From Tigriopus japonicus (taxonomy: Eukaryota; Arthropoda; Copepoda; Harpacticoida; Harpacticidae), in assembly GCA_010645155.1 (NCBI GenBank), contig CM021313.1:1730588-1794587 (forward strand): a stretch of 64,000 bases of DNA, given 5' to 3'. Shown piece after piece: positions 10,701-25,400 of this stretch. The notes under the pieces were generated by a model, which had not been told where the DNA came from, did no database searches, and saw nothing but the letters and a program-made list of their open reading frames with translations. The translations under genes and the position numbers were made by a program. The first letter of the stretch is position 1, and each line of letters opens with the position of its first letter.

Positions 10701-13700
10701 TGGAGTACGTTGAACAAAGTCAGGTTAATACGTTGTTCATATTATGCGACTTGTTAGTCATGATTAGATTTTCTTCATCCTTTATTTAATGTTTTGCAGC
10801 AACAATATGTTTTATTTACGTCTCAGGCAACATTAAAACCTAAAATTACAATAAAATCAGTTTGTAAACCCAAAATATACCCAATAATTGCCGCGAATCT
10901 ATTTTCATAAGCACAACAGTCATCAAATGCTGCTAAAAACAGAATGCAGGAGCTTAAAAGCTGGCGTTTTGGAGAAACGTACAAGTAAATCAATGGCCAT
11001 CCTTTTCTTCTTTTTTTCATTTTGGACCGGTAGTGATAGCTTCGCTTCGGTTCTGCTTCTATCAGAAGCCCCTTCGAGGTTACAATTGATGTGGTCCTGA
11101 GCAATCAGATCAAAACCTCCAAACCAAATGCCAAAGTGATTCAATTTGAATCCGGGTTTCCAGCTTCGAACATCAAGTTGTCTATTTGGCATAAACACAA
11201 ACCTAGCTCATTATTCATTCTTTTTGGGCCTACTTATTGATTTACGAGGGGGCCCTTGTGCAACGTGAAACAGGCCTCGCAAATCTTAACGATCTTTGTA
11301 TTGTTCTTCGAGCTCCTGCCATTCCAGAGTTATCAGATGGAGCTCAACTTTTGTAAGGACTCCTTGGGTCAGCACTCCGCAACCAAAAACCAACCAAACA
11401 CACGACGAATGAAACAGCAGAATCAAACAATTTTGGCCTCACTAGAGGTTTGTTAAAAGTGACATTCCGATTTCAATTACTAGGGTGCAAAGATATTTTT
11501 TGGCCAAATATCGATTTTCTTCCTCAAATCACGGTTGTCTGCGTCGATGAGAACCCAATTTTATCTCCCATCGGGTCGTTCGCTCGCCGTTTTAGCTGGG
11601 CACCTTCTTATGGCTCTTACGCACTAACAGTATTTCCTGCCAGACACATTTTCACTTTTACAAAGTCCGAGCTGTGTAGTTGGAACTCAGGGAGACCAAT
11701 GGGTCTGTCCTCGGATCGCCCACCGTGTCCTCTTTTTCTTTGTCAATGGGAAAGTTTTCCTCGGTGACATTTCGAATTCTGATCAAATATTTCAGCAGCC
11801 CCAGTAGAAAGATAAGAACGTAAAGAGAGACAGACCCGGTCTTTCCCCCTTTTGGTCGGCCTTCGCCAAGGATTTATATGACTGGGATAGCTTCTTTTCA
11901 AGTGTGTTCCAAATTGTCGGAATCCCAACGTGACAACTCTCCTCACCCCTCCCTAGAATCAAGGAAAGATTCAATCATGTTATGGTGAGAGTTCAATACT
12001 CAAGTTGAATTCAGTTTCAGGCCGTAATCCTTCTCCTTCTACCCAGATTGTGGTAAAATTTTAAACTGATTAGAAAAGATGAACATTTGTTTCCGACTTC
12101 GATAATGAAACACAATAGTACAAGTGATCATGAACGGCGATCTCCATGCATTGCAACCGGTTTTCCTTTTTTTCTTCTGCTCGTTTTTCATCTTCTTCCC
12201 CTCGGTATATTGAAGCGCGCCACAGATAAATGAGATTTGCACTGGACCTCGTGGATGGCAGTTCGCCTGGTGATGCAAGGTCAACTGGGGATCTTCCAAT
12301 CCTCACGCTCTTTTTCAGCAAAGGGAACCGATCACATCCCGAGAGATTAGGGTTTATTATTATAACCATCGTTATCCTGACATTCTGTCCATGATGCAAG
12401 CGATGGAAGCTATCGTTGCAAAGGAACAATTAGCTAATATTTGCGAGGGGGATGCCCGTCGTTAATGGATTGATATTGACAGTATCAGTTAGCTAGGATC
12501 GTTGGTGCATCAGACCAACTTGCGGACGATATTTGGAACCTAAAGATTACCACCGAAGAGCAAGAAGCATCTCCAATCAAAAAGTGTGTGCCATGAAGTT
12601 ACCAAATATCTCAACTTTTGTGATGGTGGCATGTGGATTGTGGGGATGTGAAACTTGGACCTGGCACCATCAAAGTTGCAACGATCCCAAGTGGCGCAGA
12701 ATATTATAACCACCACTTGGCACGGGCACACGTGTTCATGTCGTAGTACACTTGTAAATAATTACTGTCTTGCCCTACTTCAGGCTATGATCTTGAAGTC
12801 AATAGTACGGCACGGGATCGGTAACGAACTCGACTCAAGATCTTTGTTGAGGTGATTCAGGTCCAACTTCAAACCGATTTGTGGCTTCCAAGAGGAATGC
12901 ATTGCCAAGGTTGGAACACGTTGAGTCGATGGAAAACTGCATTGGAGCAGCGAAGAAGACGAAGAAGCCGGAGCTCGGTTTGAGATTGCAACACGTGATC
13001 TACATACCCTTTTATCGCGAGAAATGAATGATCCTACCAAAGATCGATGGAGAAGGAAATATTCTGAAACGCCCATTTCGCAAAAGTCCATAAAAAGGAC
13101 GCTTTTCAATCGCTTTATAAAGTACAAAAAAATATCAGAAAAAGTGGTAGCTTAGATATTGACAACATGAGCTTCGTCCATTCGGAATATTGACTTGAAA
13201 GAACCATAGAACAAAGTGTTTTGATATGACTTGATGTTACTGCAAAAAAATGAATGCCACTTTAAAGATCAACACAAGACTCTTTGTTGAAAAAGTTTGA
13301 TGCTAGCTACATAGTACAGAGTAGTTACTCGATCCCCCGTTAAAGTTCGTTTTTGACGTCAAGGTTTTTAGGGCATTAACTTCCAATAAATAAAGGACAA
13401 CGACAACACCTCAATGGCATCAAGAGCCAAAATACGAATGTGACGACCTTGAATCTCCCTTGAAACCTTTTCGATTACTTTGAGAATGTGTCATCCAGTA
13501 GTCCAATACTAGAAAAGGAACGTAGATTCTTGATATGCAAAGACCTTCTTCTTCATCTTACAAGAAGACTCGAGCTGATGGCCCCTTCCACACTTAAGCA
13601 GGGCCATAGACAAATGTGCGGTGCTCAAACCTGTCACAAACACCATTTTTGCTGACCTATGGCCCCCCTTGAACAGTTCCTTCCCACTATCAAAGTGTCT

Positions 13701-16700
13701 CAAATAGATTGAATCCAGGGGTCTGAGTCCAAAGCTGCCCATGTTTCTGATAGCTTATCAATCTCACTCATAGTCACTTCACAGCCTTAATAAAATACAG
13801 CCGTTTTCAAGCCACCGCTTGATTTCCTAGAGTCCAAAGTAGAACATGGTGAAAATGATATTCCTTTAGAACGAAAGTTTTGGCGTCCCGTTTCCTGCTT
13901 TGAGTCTGCTTGAAAGTGATATTGCCTTCAGAGCAACCTGACATTTGTCGGTGAAACCGTTAGCGGCCACCCTGGTGAGCTTGAACTTGAAGGGAGGAGG
14001 AACGCGAGATTGTTGGTCAGGTCAAAGGAGGCAAATGGCAAGCGCCGATCTTTTGATCTCGCAATGGAACATGGAAAACTCCACCGACCATCAATTATTC
14101 TGTTTGACCATGAATTCAGCTCGGGGTCGACTATTATTGACGCGAGAAAATGCTGCAAAAACCATCAGTGATAAATGGGCAAAGTTTGGAATGGTGTTCT
14201 TATTTATGATCATGTCAAAAGCTGTAGACAAAAACAAATATCTAAACTTGAGAGTAAATATTCCAAATGTTGGAGAGTGTGAGACTGTCACCGAGGGGGT
14301 TTGAAATCATCTGAGATGCTCATGAAAGGCCATAGAAACAAAAGAAGGGCCTCGATGCCTGATCCAATATGTTGGCTGTTCTAAGCTACTTGAGGATGCT
14401 GACTCTAGTAACTATGATTCTTATCGAAGGGATCTGGAATTGCCTTCAAACACTGATAAACTCCGATCAGTTGGCCAGATCTCTTGAAAACTTTACCCTC
14501 CCTCTAAAAGCGACTGGAAGAAAAAGTTCCGTTCCCGCGTTTTAACAACGAGTTGTATCCGTCTTTTTGTGCCAAGTTCTAGGCTCAAGTGCAACACTAT
14601 TATGCACTTTCCTCCTTGGTGGGATCCTCCCTTTACTAGCAAAATCGGATCGGGCCTATTTCTCCTGTCGTGCTCCAAGTTAGGACCAACGCCAACGACT
14701 GAATTGTTGGTTGGGTCGCTTTTGGACCAACGTGGCCCAACCTGAGAAATTGTTGAGAGGTGGAAAAAGTGAAAAATAACAATAAAAATATTACGAAGAA
14801 CAAACGAAAGGGTGGTGAAATTTGGTTGTCCTTATTTTGCTAACGCCTAGACCATAATCTTTTGACTAGCTAAATTGCCTCTTTTACTCCTTAACTTTTG
14901 TACACTTTTCCATAACTCACAAGCACTTTCAGTTGTCGAGAAGAAGCCCAGGTAATCAATAAATAACATAAACATAGGCCAAAAGTAGTTTTGCTTCTAA
15001 CCAAACCGAGGATATGGTCAAAGTACAAAGAGAAGTTGGTGCAGGACATGTCGAACACAATTTCTTTCCAAGTCTCCACTCCTTTTTGTTTGTCCTGAGT
15101 GAGCCAACAATGATTAAATTCGAATTTTCCATTCAGGTAGATCTGCCAATCCCCCCATCTCAATCCGATTCCAAAAGTATCGGGCATGATAAAGTATGTT
15201 GGCGGTTATCACTATTTTTGCCCTTTCGCCCCTTGACTTTAAGAAAGTAGAATGTTTCGAAAACTTTGGAAAAATCAGCCATTTTCGGTAGTGATTAAAG
15301 ATTAAGGAATAAACTTTTGACAATTAGTTTGTTGATACAAGTTTGCGATAAAATTGTTTCAATAAATTAAGGAGCCAAAGTTGATAAAAGCAAAAAAACA
15401 CTCACATAACAAATCTGTATTATTGGAAAAACTAGGCATTAAATATTTTCAGCAATTGCCAAACCCCTATTCTTGAGGCTGCAACTTCATGAACAACGTA
15501 TTTTTTTCATGAGACATGAAAATCAGTTTTTAAGGAAGTTTTCTTCGAATGGATTCTGTTGAATAAGGATCTAATCTCTTTGATCATTTTTTGCTACTGA
15601 ATACGCCAAAGCTTCCTTTCACAAAAACCCGTTCCGTTTCAGAACATTTTAACCTGGGTTCTATAGCAGGGAAAAGTTTGTTCCACTGGAAGAGGACATT
15701 TGGAGGACATTGTCGGACCTCATTTTGGGAGTGCCTGGATGCATCCAACCTCTCTTGACTATTTCTGGAGTTGGGCAAAATGTACTAAAATACTTGCCAG
15801 TGAATGTCCCGAAACGCACAGCGGGAGTAAGTCGCCCTTGCCAAAGGCTACTTGACTCGACCGATACTGACTCGAAATGCACAAGACCCAATGTCCCCAA
15901 TGTCCACCAGACACGACTACTCTAAGAATGGGAAACACTTTGGTAATCGGCCCGCTTTTTAGGTCTAAATATTTGCTTTGAAGCGCATACGCGACAAAGC
16001 TATCTATTTACACGGCTGAAAGTGCACATAAAACATGCTTAAAACACCTCATAAATCAAGAGGACACCCAAGATCTTCTTGGCCTTGGTCTTTGTTGTGT
16101 TGTGCCATACGTATCCGGCATTGCACTTGAAATGGCCTCCCCTTGTGGTTGGCGATGGAAATCATCTCAAGGATCTCTGATTGGCTCCATTCTGCCACGA
16201 TGTTGGGCTGAGAGCGGGGCACTCAATTTATGTGCTCCAATGATAGCCCACTTTCACACCAATCCGTCGTGAAAGTTCTGCTGACAGTCTTCAATTTGCA
16301 AAAGAAACTCGCTCGAATTCTCAATCCTACTATATGGCTCTTGAAAAAACAATTTCCCCGTCTTCTGGCGACTAAGTTTGGCAACATGCAATGGGCTCAT
16401 TCTTTTATACAGTAAGCCTTGCACTCACTAGCCTTTCGGAGTACAATCCTCAAAATCTGGAACCCCTTCATTTCTTAGGGTCCCTCTGATCGTCAAAAAC
16501 AACACGCAAAGAGTCAGATTAGGGATAATGGGTTTCCAATGAAAGCAAGTAGATTCCAACAATGACTCCTTTACGGAGTCAAGGGTCTGTCTTGTTAATG
16601 ATACGAGTATCAAAAAACAAAACCTGTTCTTGGAATTCCTCGCTTTTCCTTGTGTTTTTGCCAAAGCGTTTCTCTCTCTGAGAGCATGTCGTTAAGTGAT

Positions 16701-17317
16701 GGAACAAAGAGCCTATGTTTCTTTTTAAGGTAGACTGCCGATGAAAATGGTGGAACTAAAAGATTCCGGCTCCGGTTTCATTCAAGGACCTCTGAATGAC
16801 TGGACGATTTCCAATTATCCAATTCCCTCTAGAAATTGATAGTGCACAAAGACCTTTTTATTACTAGAGGCCTCTGATCCAAATTGATGCAATTTGGGGA
16901 TCATGGCCAGTCTGGAGATCCAAATGTTTCATTCCCATAGATACCTTTCCGAACGCGTCCACTTTCCTTCAATCTAATCTTGAAGAGCAAGCCTCTTCTT
17001 TCAGCATCTGTCAGTGACCGTCTAGACGGAAGAGCGTGCTTATGGAATTCGAAAACGCTCTCTTTTAGCACTGGCAGATCAAGTCCCAAAAGAAAATCTG
17101 GAAAAAAGGACCTCGACATCAAGAACTCTTTCAAATAAAACAAATGCACATGCATGAAACTAAAGGGGAGGAAGAAAGTTTTTAGGGCCATTGTCTTTCT
17201 ACTCCTCCCCTTTGTTCTCGTACAAGCACGGAAGTTGGGCAACAAATTGAATTTGGCTGCATAGTAGTACTGTCGCAAATTAGGGGTTCAGTATTTGGCT
17301 CGTTTGCATTGGCTGTA

Positions 17318-17333
17318 ATGGTGGTGGTGGTGG
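17318..17333. repeat. (GGT)n microsatellite
   Basis: A short run of GGT triplets in otherwise unremarkable intergenic DNA. Confidence 0.7.
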
Positions 17334-20300
17334 GCTGTCTCTTTTACAAGACATTCAGTTGCAATAGTTGTTTCATTCCTCTCATAGTTTTGGCTCTAAC
17401 GTCGCCATTTTTTTAAATTTTCATTCACATCAAATTGTATGAGGGAACCACCTTGATATTCGATCTGTCGTGGTTGACTTTTAATTTCAACCACAGCAAA
17501 ATAACTACATTGAGCTTCAACCAAAGGATGTATGGATGAAATCAGTTTAATTTGATCAATGATCATGCTTAAGAACTATTCTACTTTTTTTTTGAAAATA
17601 ATTAATTAACAAAAGCCAATAAAACTTAAATACTGTTAATAATAAAACTTAGTGAATTATAATTACCTTAATTGAACCATTTTTACCTTCATTTGGCTCA
17701 CAGTTAACTAAAAAATTAAAATTGAATACGCCAAAAAATTGACTTAGGGACAGATAATTTACCAAATCTTGAGTCATTGGAATCCGTCAAGTTTCAGAAT
17801 TACGAGCAATAACCAGAGTAATGATTTTTCTAAATCATGAAGCTTGAATAAGCGTGAATCACTAAAAGCCACAGACATTTTCCTGTCCCCGTCCGCCTGT
17901 TTTACTATGAGCTTTAGACCAACTTTTTTTGATAGAGTAGTGATGGCAGCGAGTAGTGCGATAGACTCGAAAGCACATTTGCCTATAGTTGAAAGCTTGA
18001 CCTTCTTTTTCATTGAAAAATAAAAAATATTTGACTTTTGCCTTTGTAAGACCCCAAAATTTAGATTTGTACGTCTGTGTTGCTGCTCAAGCTTTACCTA
18101 CTGGAGATTAAGCCGACACCAATTATTTGCCTTGCCCCCTAATAATGAATAATCGAATATTTGGGTTTGCGCTCTTCATTGGCTGTCTTCTTTGCCTGAT
18201 GTGTTGTGTCTAGCATAAAAAATGAACCATGATGAGGATGAAAGTTTGAGGAAAAAATGGTGATCACTCCTACTATCTACTCCTGTCAAACACGGATCTT
18301 GGGTAAATTCGAGACCAAAGCATTATGAAGACCTAGGCTTATGCCAATTCATGTCTAATTGCTCATAAAGGCGGAGCTGGAGAAAGAAGTCCATTCGCAT
18401 GAATAAATGCGGGAATAAGTTCGCCAGGTTTCATTTTTAGCTCACTTCCACTTACGAATACTTTTTCTAACGACCATTCAGAAATCTGAATGCCCTGGGT
18501 GGGTTTTGGTGCCAGGATTTTTCTGCCAAGATAAGTTGCTTTCCTGTTGTCCCAGATTTGAGATGGAGTGGATTTCTTCGCCAAGAAATCCGTTAACTGA
18601 TGCAAAACCTAGATTGCAGTTCAAGCTCAAGCGTTTGTAACGTCATGCGGTATAGCTTTTTGGCCAATAATAAGATCATCAAACTCAAAACTTTCCCATC
18701 GGAGTCCTTGAAATCACCTCCCCCTCTTTTCTCTAACCCGCCCTCGCTTCCAATTTGTCTTCTCCTCGATTTTGCTTGGATTGTTCGAGGAAACGGAACC
18801 TGAACAGTGTTTGGCGCAGCAGTTCGCGGTAAGAGAGAAACAGTCGGTCTTGAGCCTTTCTCGCACGGAAGCTCCTTTGGGCTGCAGAAGATTGAGACTA
18901 GTTTGAAAAGTGCCCCAAAGTGAAGAGTTCTACTAAAGGAAAGGAAAAGAATGTTGCTGTAGTGAAAGCCTTTGGCTATTAATCAAAGTGGTTCATCTCC
19001 CTTGCAAGTTACGATTAAAATAAACAGGACCTTCTTCAACCATCCGACACTTCCTGCTCAAGATGAGTTGAGGTTTCTTGAGAAAAGATTGACGCAAGTT
19101 CTAAGCTGACAGACGAAGCAGCATGTTCAAAACATTGCCAGGAGACTCAGAGAGTCAAAGTACTTGCTAGAGTGAGTGGTGGACAGCCGAAATCTAATCT
19201 GCATACTAATTATTTGGCCCGCTCTTGAGAAGGTGAGTTTTGGAATAGCTCTTCAAGAATCTGGGAGACCTTCTGTCGATGTTGAGTAGGACATTGGCGT
19301 GCCAAAGAGCATATTTACCCTAGGGAAATGCATCTAGATCTAAGGACCAATGAGTGGACTGGGCTTCAAGACGACTGGTCTTTTTCCATCCAGGATGAAG
19401 TTGGGCGACACTTGCATTCCAGAATTTGAGATAAAACAGATTGGCTTTTTCACTCCTTATACGGAACCCCGCTTTCAAGCTACAGGGCACACATGCACAG
19501 TACAACCACGAAGATCGCGGTTCTCGTATCCCTTGCGAATTGTAAAAAAGCGACACGGCGACAACTTTTCTTTTCTTCGAAACTCTCTCAGGAGGAGATA
19601 GCTTGGCTATGTGCCTAGTTAGTGATATATGGGAGCAGGTCTGGGTGTCTTTGCGAAGTTTGGGCGGGTAAATGAATGGAGGTTTGAGCATTATGAAATA
19701 TTGAAAACCATATTCGCACCGAGTACCTACAACTTTTAAGAAACAACGATTCTCTGGCGGAACATGATAACTTTTAAATTATGCCAGTGCCACTTAATCT
19801 TTGGTATTCATTGTCATTGAGTTCATGCTTACCCGAGGCTTTCGGTTGCCTTCATAGCTGGTTTTTTTACTACCTGCGTTCTGGAGCCCCGCTAAATGTC
19901 CCAAGGGAAGTGAAGGGGAAGCAGGAACACGTCTGAGGAGATTGGTTGTTTGAAGTGAGTGGAATTGGATAAAGACAGCGACGAGGCTGGGCAAACATTT
20001 CCTAAAATGGCCAGTCCAACGATTTGAAATTGTCGAATATAACCACTTTGTACAATCCCCCCATCGGGTCACTTTGAAAAAGAAAAAAGTGTCAGGTCCA
20101 ACCGCACCCTTTGTCCCTATAAAAAACATACGAAGTTCTAATGTGACGTGATCATGACATATCAAAGAGAATGAAAGGAACGTACAGAGACATTTCTTCA
20201 CATTGAGACAATTTCACAAGATAAAAAGCGTTCCCCTTTCACGCCTTTCAAGCGTAGCGCACGATGAGTGATTGTGAAACGCAAGTTCATTTAATCCAGA

Positions 20301-20682
20301 TACCTTAATCAAAATGTGCGGAAATTGTTGGGTGCAAGCAGAACTAAACTAATCATTACCTCGTCAATTCAGAAGATCGAACGAGGCTAAAGTTGGACGA
20401 CGAACCCCTGTTTTTATAACTACACGTAATTTCGATTGACCTTGTTCGATTTCAAGACCACTTTCGTTTTTGTTCAATTGAGACAAACGGAATGGCAAAC
20501 GAAAGAGGGAGAGTCGTTTCGCCAGGTGAGCCAGATAGTCCCAAGGGTAGCTCTTGTTCGAGAAGCGGGTGAGAAAATGCCAAGCGAGATAACGAGATGA
20601 GATTCTACATTTTTCGTGCAATTTGCAATTTTGCTACTTTGGCCGGGAAAAAAACCGAGCCGAGGACTCTCCATATCTCAGG

Positions 20683-21183
20683 ATGTTGGTCTTCAGAGCG
20701 GCGGCTGCCCGCGGCAAATGGCTTCCAGCCTCACCACCAAAGACTGCAATGACTATTCTCATTGTTGAAGAACAAGCAAAAACACACACACGCGTTCACG
20801 TACATACACCAAGGATGCAATTTCCAAAAGCCTCTGTAACGATCTCCGCCCCTCTTTTCTTTCCAGCTTTATGGCCTGATGCATCTCGAAGAACATTGAT
20901 CACTTATCCTTTTCCTCTGCCAGCCGGAGAAAACGACCAAGGACGTGGCCCTGTTCGTCGTCGTCTCTCCATTCAAGCAATCCCATTTCAATCTCGAACA
21001 TTATCATCCAAGTTCCACATTCTCCTTCTCATCATCATCGTCAGTGCAGTTCCGTCAACGAGCGATCACTTGACTTCCAAAACCCACAAAAGCACGTCAA
21101 CCCTTCCCCAAGAGTCAGAACGAACGTCGACTCACAAATCACAGATTGGCAAACCCTCCGATCTTTCTTTAGACCAGTTATGA
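20683..21183 (+). CDS. Uncertain open frame with an internal hydrophobic stretch
   Basis: A 166-codon frame from an ATG at 20683. No family is recognisable. Near residues 110-122 it reads FHILLLIIIVSAVPS, followed by a Ser/Thr-rich C-terminus. That would look like a signal peptide with a mucin-like tail if translation began just before it, but there is no in-frame ATG there. It lies about 1.2 kb upstream of the first dpr exon and could be an exon of an unrecognised gene or simply chance. I favour chance. Confidence 0.15.
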   Translation: MLVFRAAAARGKWLPASPPKTAMTILIVEEQAKTHTRVHVHTPRMQFPKASVTISAPLFFPALWPDASRRTLITYPFPLPAGENDQGRGPVRRRLSIQAIPFQSRTLSSKFHILLLIIIVSAVPSTSDHLTSKTHKSTSTLPQESERTSTHKSQIGKPSDLSLDQL

Positions 21184-22404
21184 AGAATAATGACCCCATG
21201 TCTCCCGGTCGGTGGTCGAAAATTCACGTACGTACCGAGTAGGATAATCCAGTAATACGCAGTAAAGATGTCCTGAAACGGAACTCGATCCTACGTTCCA
21301 CATTTAATGTCGATGGGCATAAACGCCTCATGTGGAGGTTGCTTTATGGACCTTGAACCTTGGAATTTGCACATAAGCTCCGTCTTGGCGATTACACATG
21401 CCTCCATTGGTCCATTTTAAAGAAGTTGGGATGTTTTTTACGCCTCGTCATACGATAAAAGTAACCATTCGTGTCGTGTGATGCCACGTTGTATTCCAAT
21501 TAGCCCTCTATTCACTCATTGACTCAGATTGAGGCCAACCCCAAAATATGAGACGTGGTATACCGAGCTCGTGGATGCATGGTTAATTCTTAACCTGGCC
21601 AAACCACAAATCTCTGTTGGGTTTTGTGGGTCTAACCAACGGTATCAACCCAAAATTCAAGGACACCCCAAGGAGAGTTGAGAATATTAATGAGTCATGG
21701 TTATGACGGCCTTCCTCGTACGGTGGATTATGAATATCAACGGCAAAAACGGTTTGGTTTGAGGGCGGTTAAAGTTGCACACGGTGGGAGCCAGTGAAAG
21801 AGAAAAAAATTGCATTGCAACCCGAAAGTGGCCATCTCTTTTATGCAAGTGGTGCGGCCTCTAATTTGCTATAAACGTCAGTTTGCACCGGAGGACGTGA
21901 CAAGCGTAGGCCAAAGGCCAACGACAAGGCAAAAGTGAATATTTCGTGTTTGTGAGTGTGTGGACAAAAAGGACGAATTTATAAACAAGCGTTGTCGAGG
22001 CCAAAGACCCTCAAATTCTGCGAAAAGACTCTCCGGATAAACAAGTCTGGAGGGAGGAGACAGTTGAAGGGCTTTGCCTCATAAAAGATCGAACGAACTT
22101 CTTGAGGTGGACTCATTTATCAAGGGCAATTTAAGCCTTGTCACCCTGGTTGGCAAAGCACAATAACGGGTCTTTAGAGCGTCAGAGTGAGACAGACCAA
22201 AGTGAACCAACCAAAGACGACCAAGACCTGAAGAAAGAGAGCTGAACTACCGACAGAAATCCTTCTGCGAGTCTCGATTTGAAAGAAACAATTGGCCTTC
22301 ACCAAGTTGTTGGACCCTTTCTCCTCCTAGCTCTACGTATAAAGCCGTTGAAGAATTGGAGCAAAAAGCTCGACGAGATTGTAAAGAAACAATCTGACAA
22401 GAAG

Positions 22405-22447
22405 ATGGATAGATCTATCATCACTAGCCTCCTCGTCCTGCAAATGG
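22405..22447 (+). CDS. dpr-like: dpr-like exon 1 (start codon and signal peptide)
   Basis: Encodes MDRSIITSLLVLQM plus the first base of a Gly codon, then donor GTAAGT at 22448. The ATG has a good context (A at -3, G at +4). It is the first ATG after an in-frame stop at 22243-22245. The phase matches exon 2, and the joined product begins with a hydrophobic stretch ending in MGYA, an acceptable signal-peptidase site. The evidence is compatibility, not homology, so another first exon within the 17.5 kb upstream of exon 2 is possible. Confidence 0.6.
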
Positions 22448-25400
22448 GTAAGTCCACCATTTACTTTTTCCAGTTCGCCTTCCAAGCATACACAACAGCC
22501 TTCTTTTCCTTCTTATTCTTTTCGTCCTTCTCGTGCGCCTGGAAATCTGCCCGTTAATGGTGTTAAGACCAATTGTTTCATGGTTTCCCCTTCATCACTT
22601 GGCACTTCCATTTTTGGGGAATCGACAATAGCCTTTTGCTAGAAACCTTTTCCTATTGTACTTTCCGTTTTAGGTGCAGCACTTGCCTCATATTTTGACA
22701 TGTTTTCGATTCATTGGGGTTGAGTCGGAATATCTGTCTGAAATCACTCTTGATCTGACCGTGATTGCTACCAAGAATTGCTTCGTTCGCATGAGGGTTC
22801 TTCAAAGCCGAATCAAAGAAACACTACATGTGGTTGATCAATGATCATAGCTAGTCAGGCAGTCTTCAGTCTTCAGCCTTTACCCTTAACCTTGATCTAC
22901 AAAAGAGCAATCTCACGAGGAAGACTACGTAGAGAAGGGCTTGCACATGTTGTAGTGCATGTGTGTGTACATATATCAGAAGGTGGCAAGGTTAATTGCA
23001 TTGAGGCCTTTCGGCCGTGTCTCATCGCATGGTCTTCTTGTTATAATCGGAACGCACAGTCATCGTACTCCGTACAAGCACCTTTGGGAAAGGAAGTTAG
23101 CAAAAGATCAGGAGGCCCTTCTTCTCCATGGCAGCAATCTTCTTTAGTCGTCGAAGATAATAATATCGGAGAAAGCATTGACAAGGCGCCTAATCCCAAT
23201 TTCCCCATATCGTTCCCATCAAAGGAAGTAAATTGAGTGGCGGAAGTTCCATGATCCACGCTCCATGTTCCAACGAAAGCGGGAGAGGGTTTCCCACGAA
23301 TTTAGCAACATGTCATCATCCATCAGAGTCCGATGAAAATACTTTTTTGACTCCCAAATGTGATCCCTCCAAAAAAGGCACACTTCCAAGACTTTTCACA
23401 AGCTAACTGGAGCTAGACTTATTTAAAAAAAGTTGCATGTCGACTCAACGTAGAAATAGCTTGAGTCAGTCAATATTACAGAGTTTGCAATATTTGTCGT
23501 AATTTTTGAACAAATTATTTCGAAAGAAGACACGAATACACGGTCGAAGGGGAAGAGACGTGCTGTCGTGGTTAGCGCAGTTTCCTATTGTGAGAAAGGT
23601 CCCAGGTTCGATTCTCCTCCCCGACCTTTCTCAAGGAAACTATTAGACGTTAATCCACACCCACAGACGGAGAACCATTCTGATACGGACTTGAAATTGC
23701 CCATCGGAAAAACTTTGGAGGATGTGATGGCTGGCTTCGATGGCCGGGCGAGGCTCTACCCTCCGACCCTAGCACCACCACCACCAACAACAACAACAAC
23801 AAAAAAGAATTAACATGCAGCCCATGCATGCATGCACTACAAACTTAATTGATAAGGCCATGACAATCACGGTTTTAAAGGAGCAAAAACAAGTGTAAAA
23901 ATTGAAAGAAAAAATCTTGAAGTCTCCGAATGCATTGGTTTCTTCTCCATTTTTTTCTTTGCCAGCCAACGAAGCCTTTCCTTTTGGGTACCCTTTAAAC
24001 CTAATGGTTTGTCAATCAACAACTTCTCCTTAACTGGACTTAAAAGCGACCTGAGTGCTCGAGATTGTTCCGGATACGGAACGAACGACCTCTGGCTCCA
24101 GCAATAAAACAAATGATCTCTCAGATGTTTCCACCTTTTCCCTTTTCGAAACGACTGTGGAACTACGTACCTAGTCCTGAAGCTGAATGATGGTGGAGGC
24201 CATTTTGGAACTGACAATCCTGATAGATTACCACCCTGAGGTTTCGTCAACGAGGAGAGATTATATTATACCTGAAGATCTCGCCTGACATGGTACCATA
24301 AATTTGATGGCATGAGGGTAATTTTAGGTCCTATGTCCCAAACAGCCACTCGTTTGATAGTACGCTCGCCTGTGCCAAGAAATCTGAAAGGAGCTCGACG
24401 CAGATTTTTTTCAGTTGCGAACTCAATTCGTCATACCATGTTCAGTTTTGCCACCATTATCAGTCAAGCCAAACATGTTCCAACTTGTTCCAACCTCTGG
24501 GCACAAAACTGACCTTTTGTCTTGAGTCGAGTCGATGAGGGATCAATTTGAAACGGAGGTTGGATTGTATTTTTCCTTCTCCTCCTTCTTGTTTCCTTCC
24601 TCAAAGGAAGAAATGCACCTCCGATCCCTTATCCATCCGTCTGTGTCAAGTAGTCTTTCAGTCTGGCGGATTCCACTGCTTCGTCGGTTGTTGTTGATGG
24701 TCGAATTCCATTCGAAATTTGGATTCGGTCAATTGAGCATGAAATGGGCGATGGATGGACTGCCATCAGTCCCATCCTTGGAAACTGGAAAATGAAGCGT
24801 TTGACCTCTTCTGAGGTTAAGAGAGCGGGATTGACCCATACCCCTGTACTTTTATTGTAGTTTAGTGCGTTTTGCCAGAGCTTATGACGTTACAACCTTG
24901 ACAAAAGTTATTTTCCTTCGCCTCACAAACATCTGTGTACATACTCTCCAAAGGCTGTCTGCATGCACGATCACCGACGTATTTGTAAGTAGGAGATTCA
25001 ATATCGAAGAAGACGTTCAAAAGGAAAAAAAGCAACAGGACTCATCTTCAAATCAAATACTCAGAAATATCATTTTCTCAGAAAACTACATTTGTCGGGA
25101 GAGTGATCGATAAGTGGCTGAACCTCCATCTAGAGTCTGCGTTCTTACTTTCAAGGTTCTCTCCATTAAGACCTCTGAGCTTCGTCAATATTTGGTGGAA
25201 TCACTTCAAGATCCTGATGGTATGGGTTTAGGCTTAGCTAGGCGGTCTATCAGTCACTGCCCCTATGATGACAGATCCAAGAAAACGACCTTTCCTCAAC
25301 AAAATTCTCATCACATACTTTACACGCACATCCCACTAAAGCGTCAGCTTTGGCGTTGGGGCGTCGACCTCGAGGTTGTCTTTGAGGCCTCTTTCCCGCT

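Larger units (their letters stand above)
3165..22240. other. Intergenic region between the two genes
   Basis: About 19 kb in which no open frame shows a recognisable domain, signal peptide or consistent splice pattern. It contains a hAT-like MITE at 7490-7721, AT-rich tracts, a short GGT run at 17318-17333, and an open frame at 20683-21183 that is described separately. Enhancers or untranslated 5' exons of the dpr-like gene could lie here, but nothing in the sequence marks them. Confidence 0.45.
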
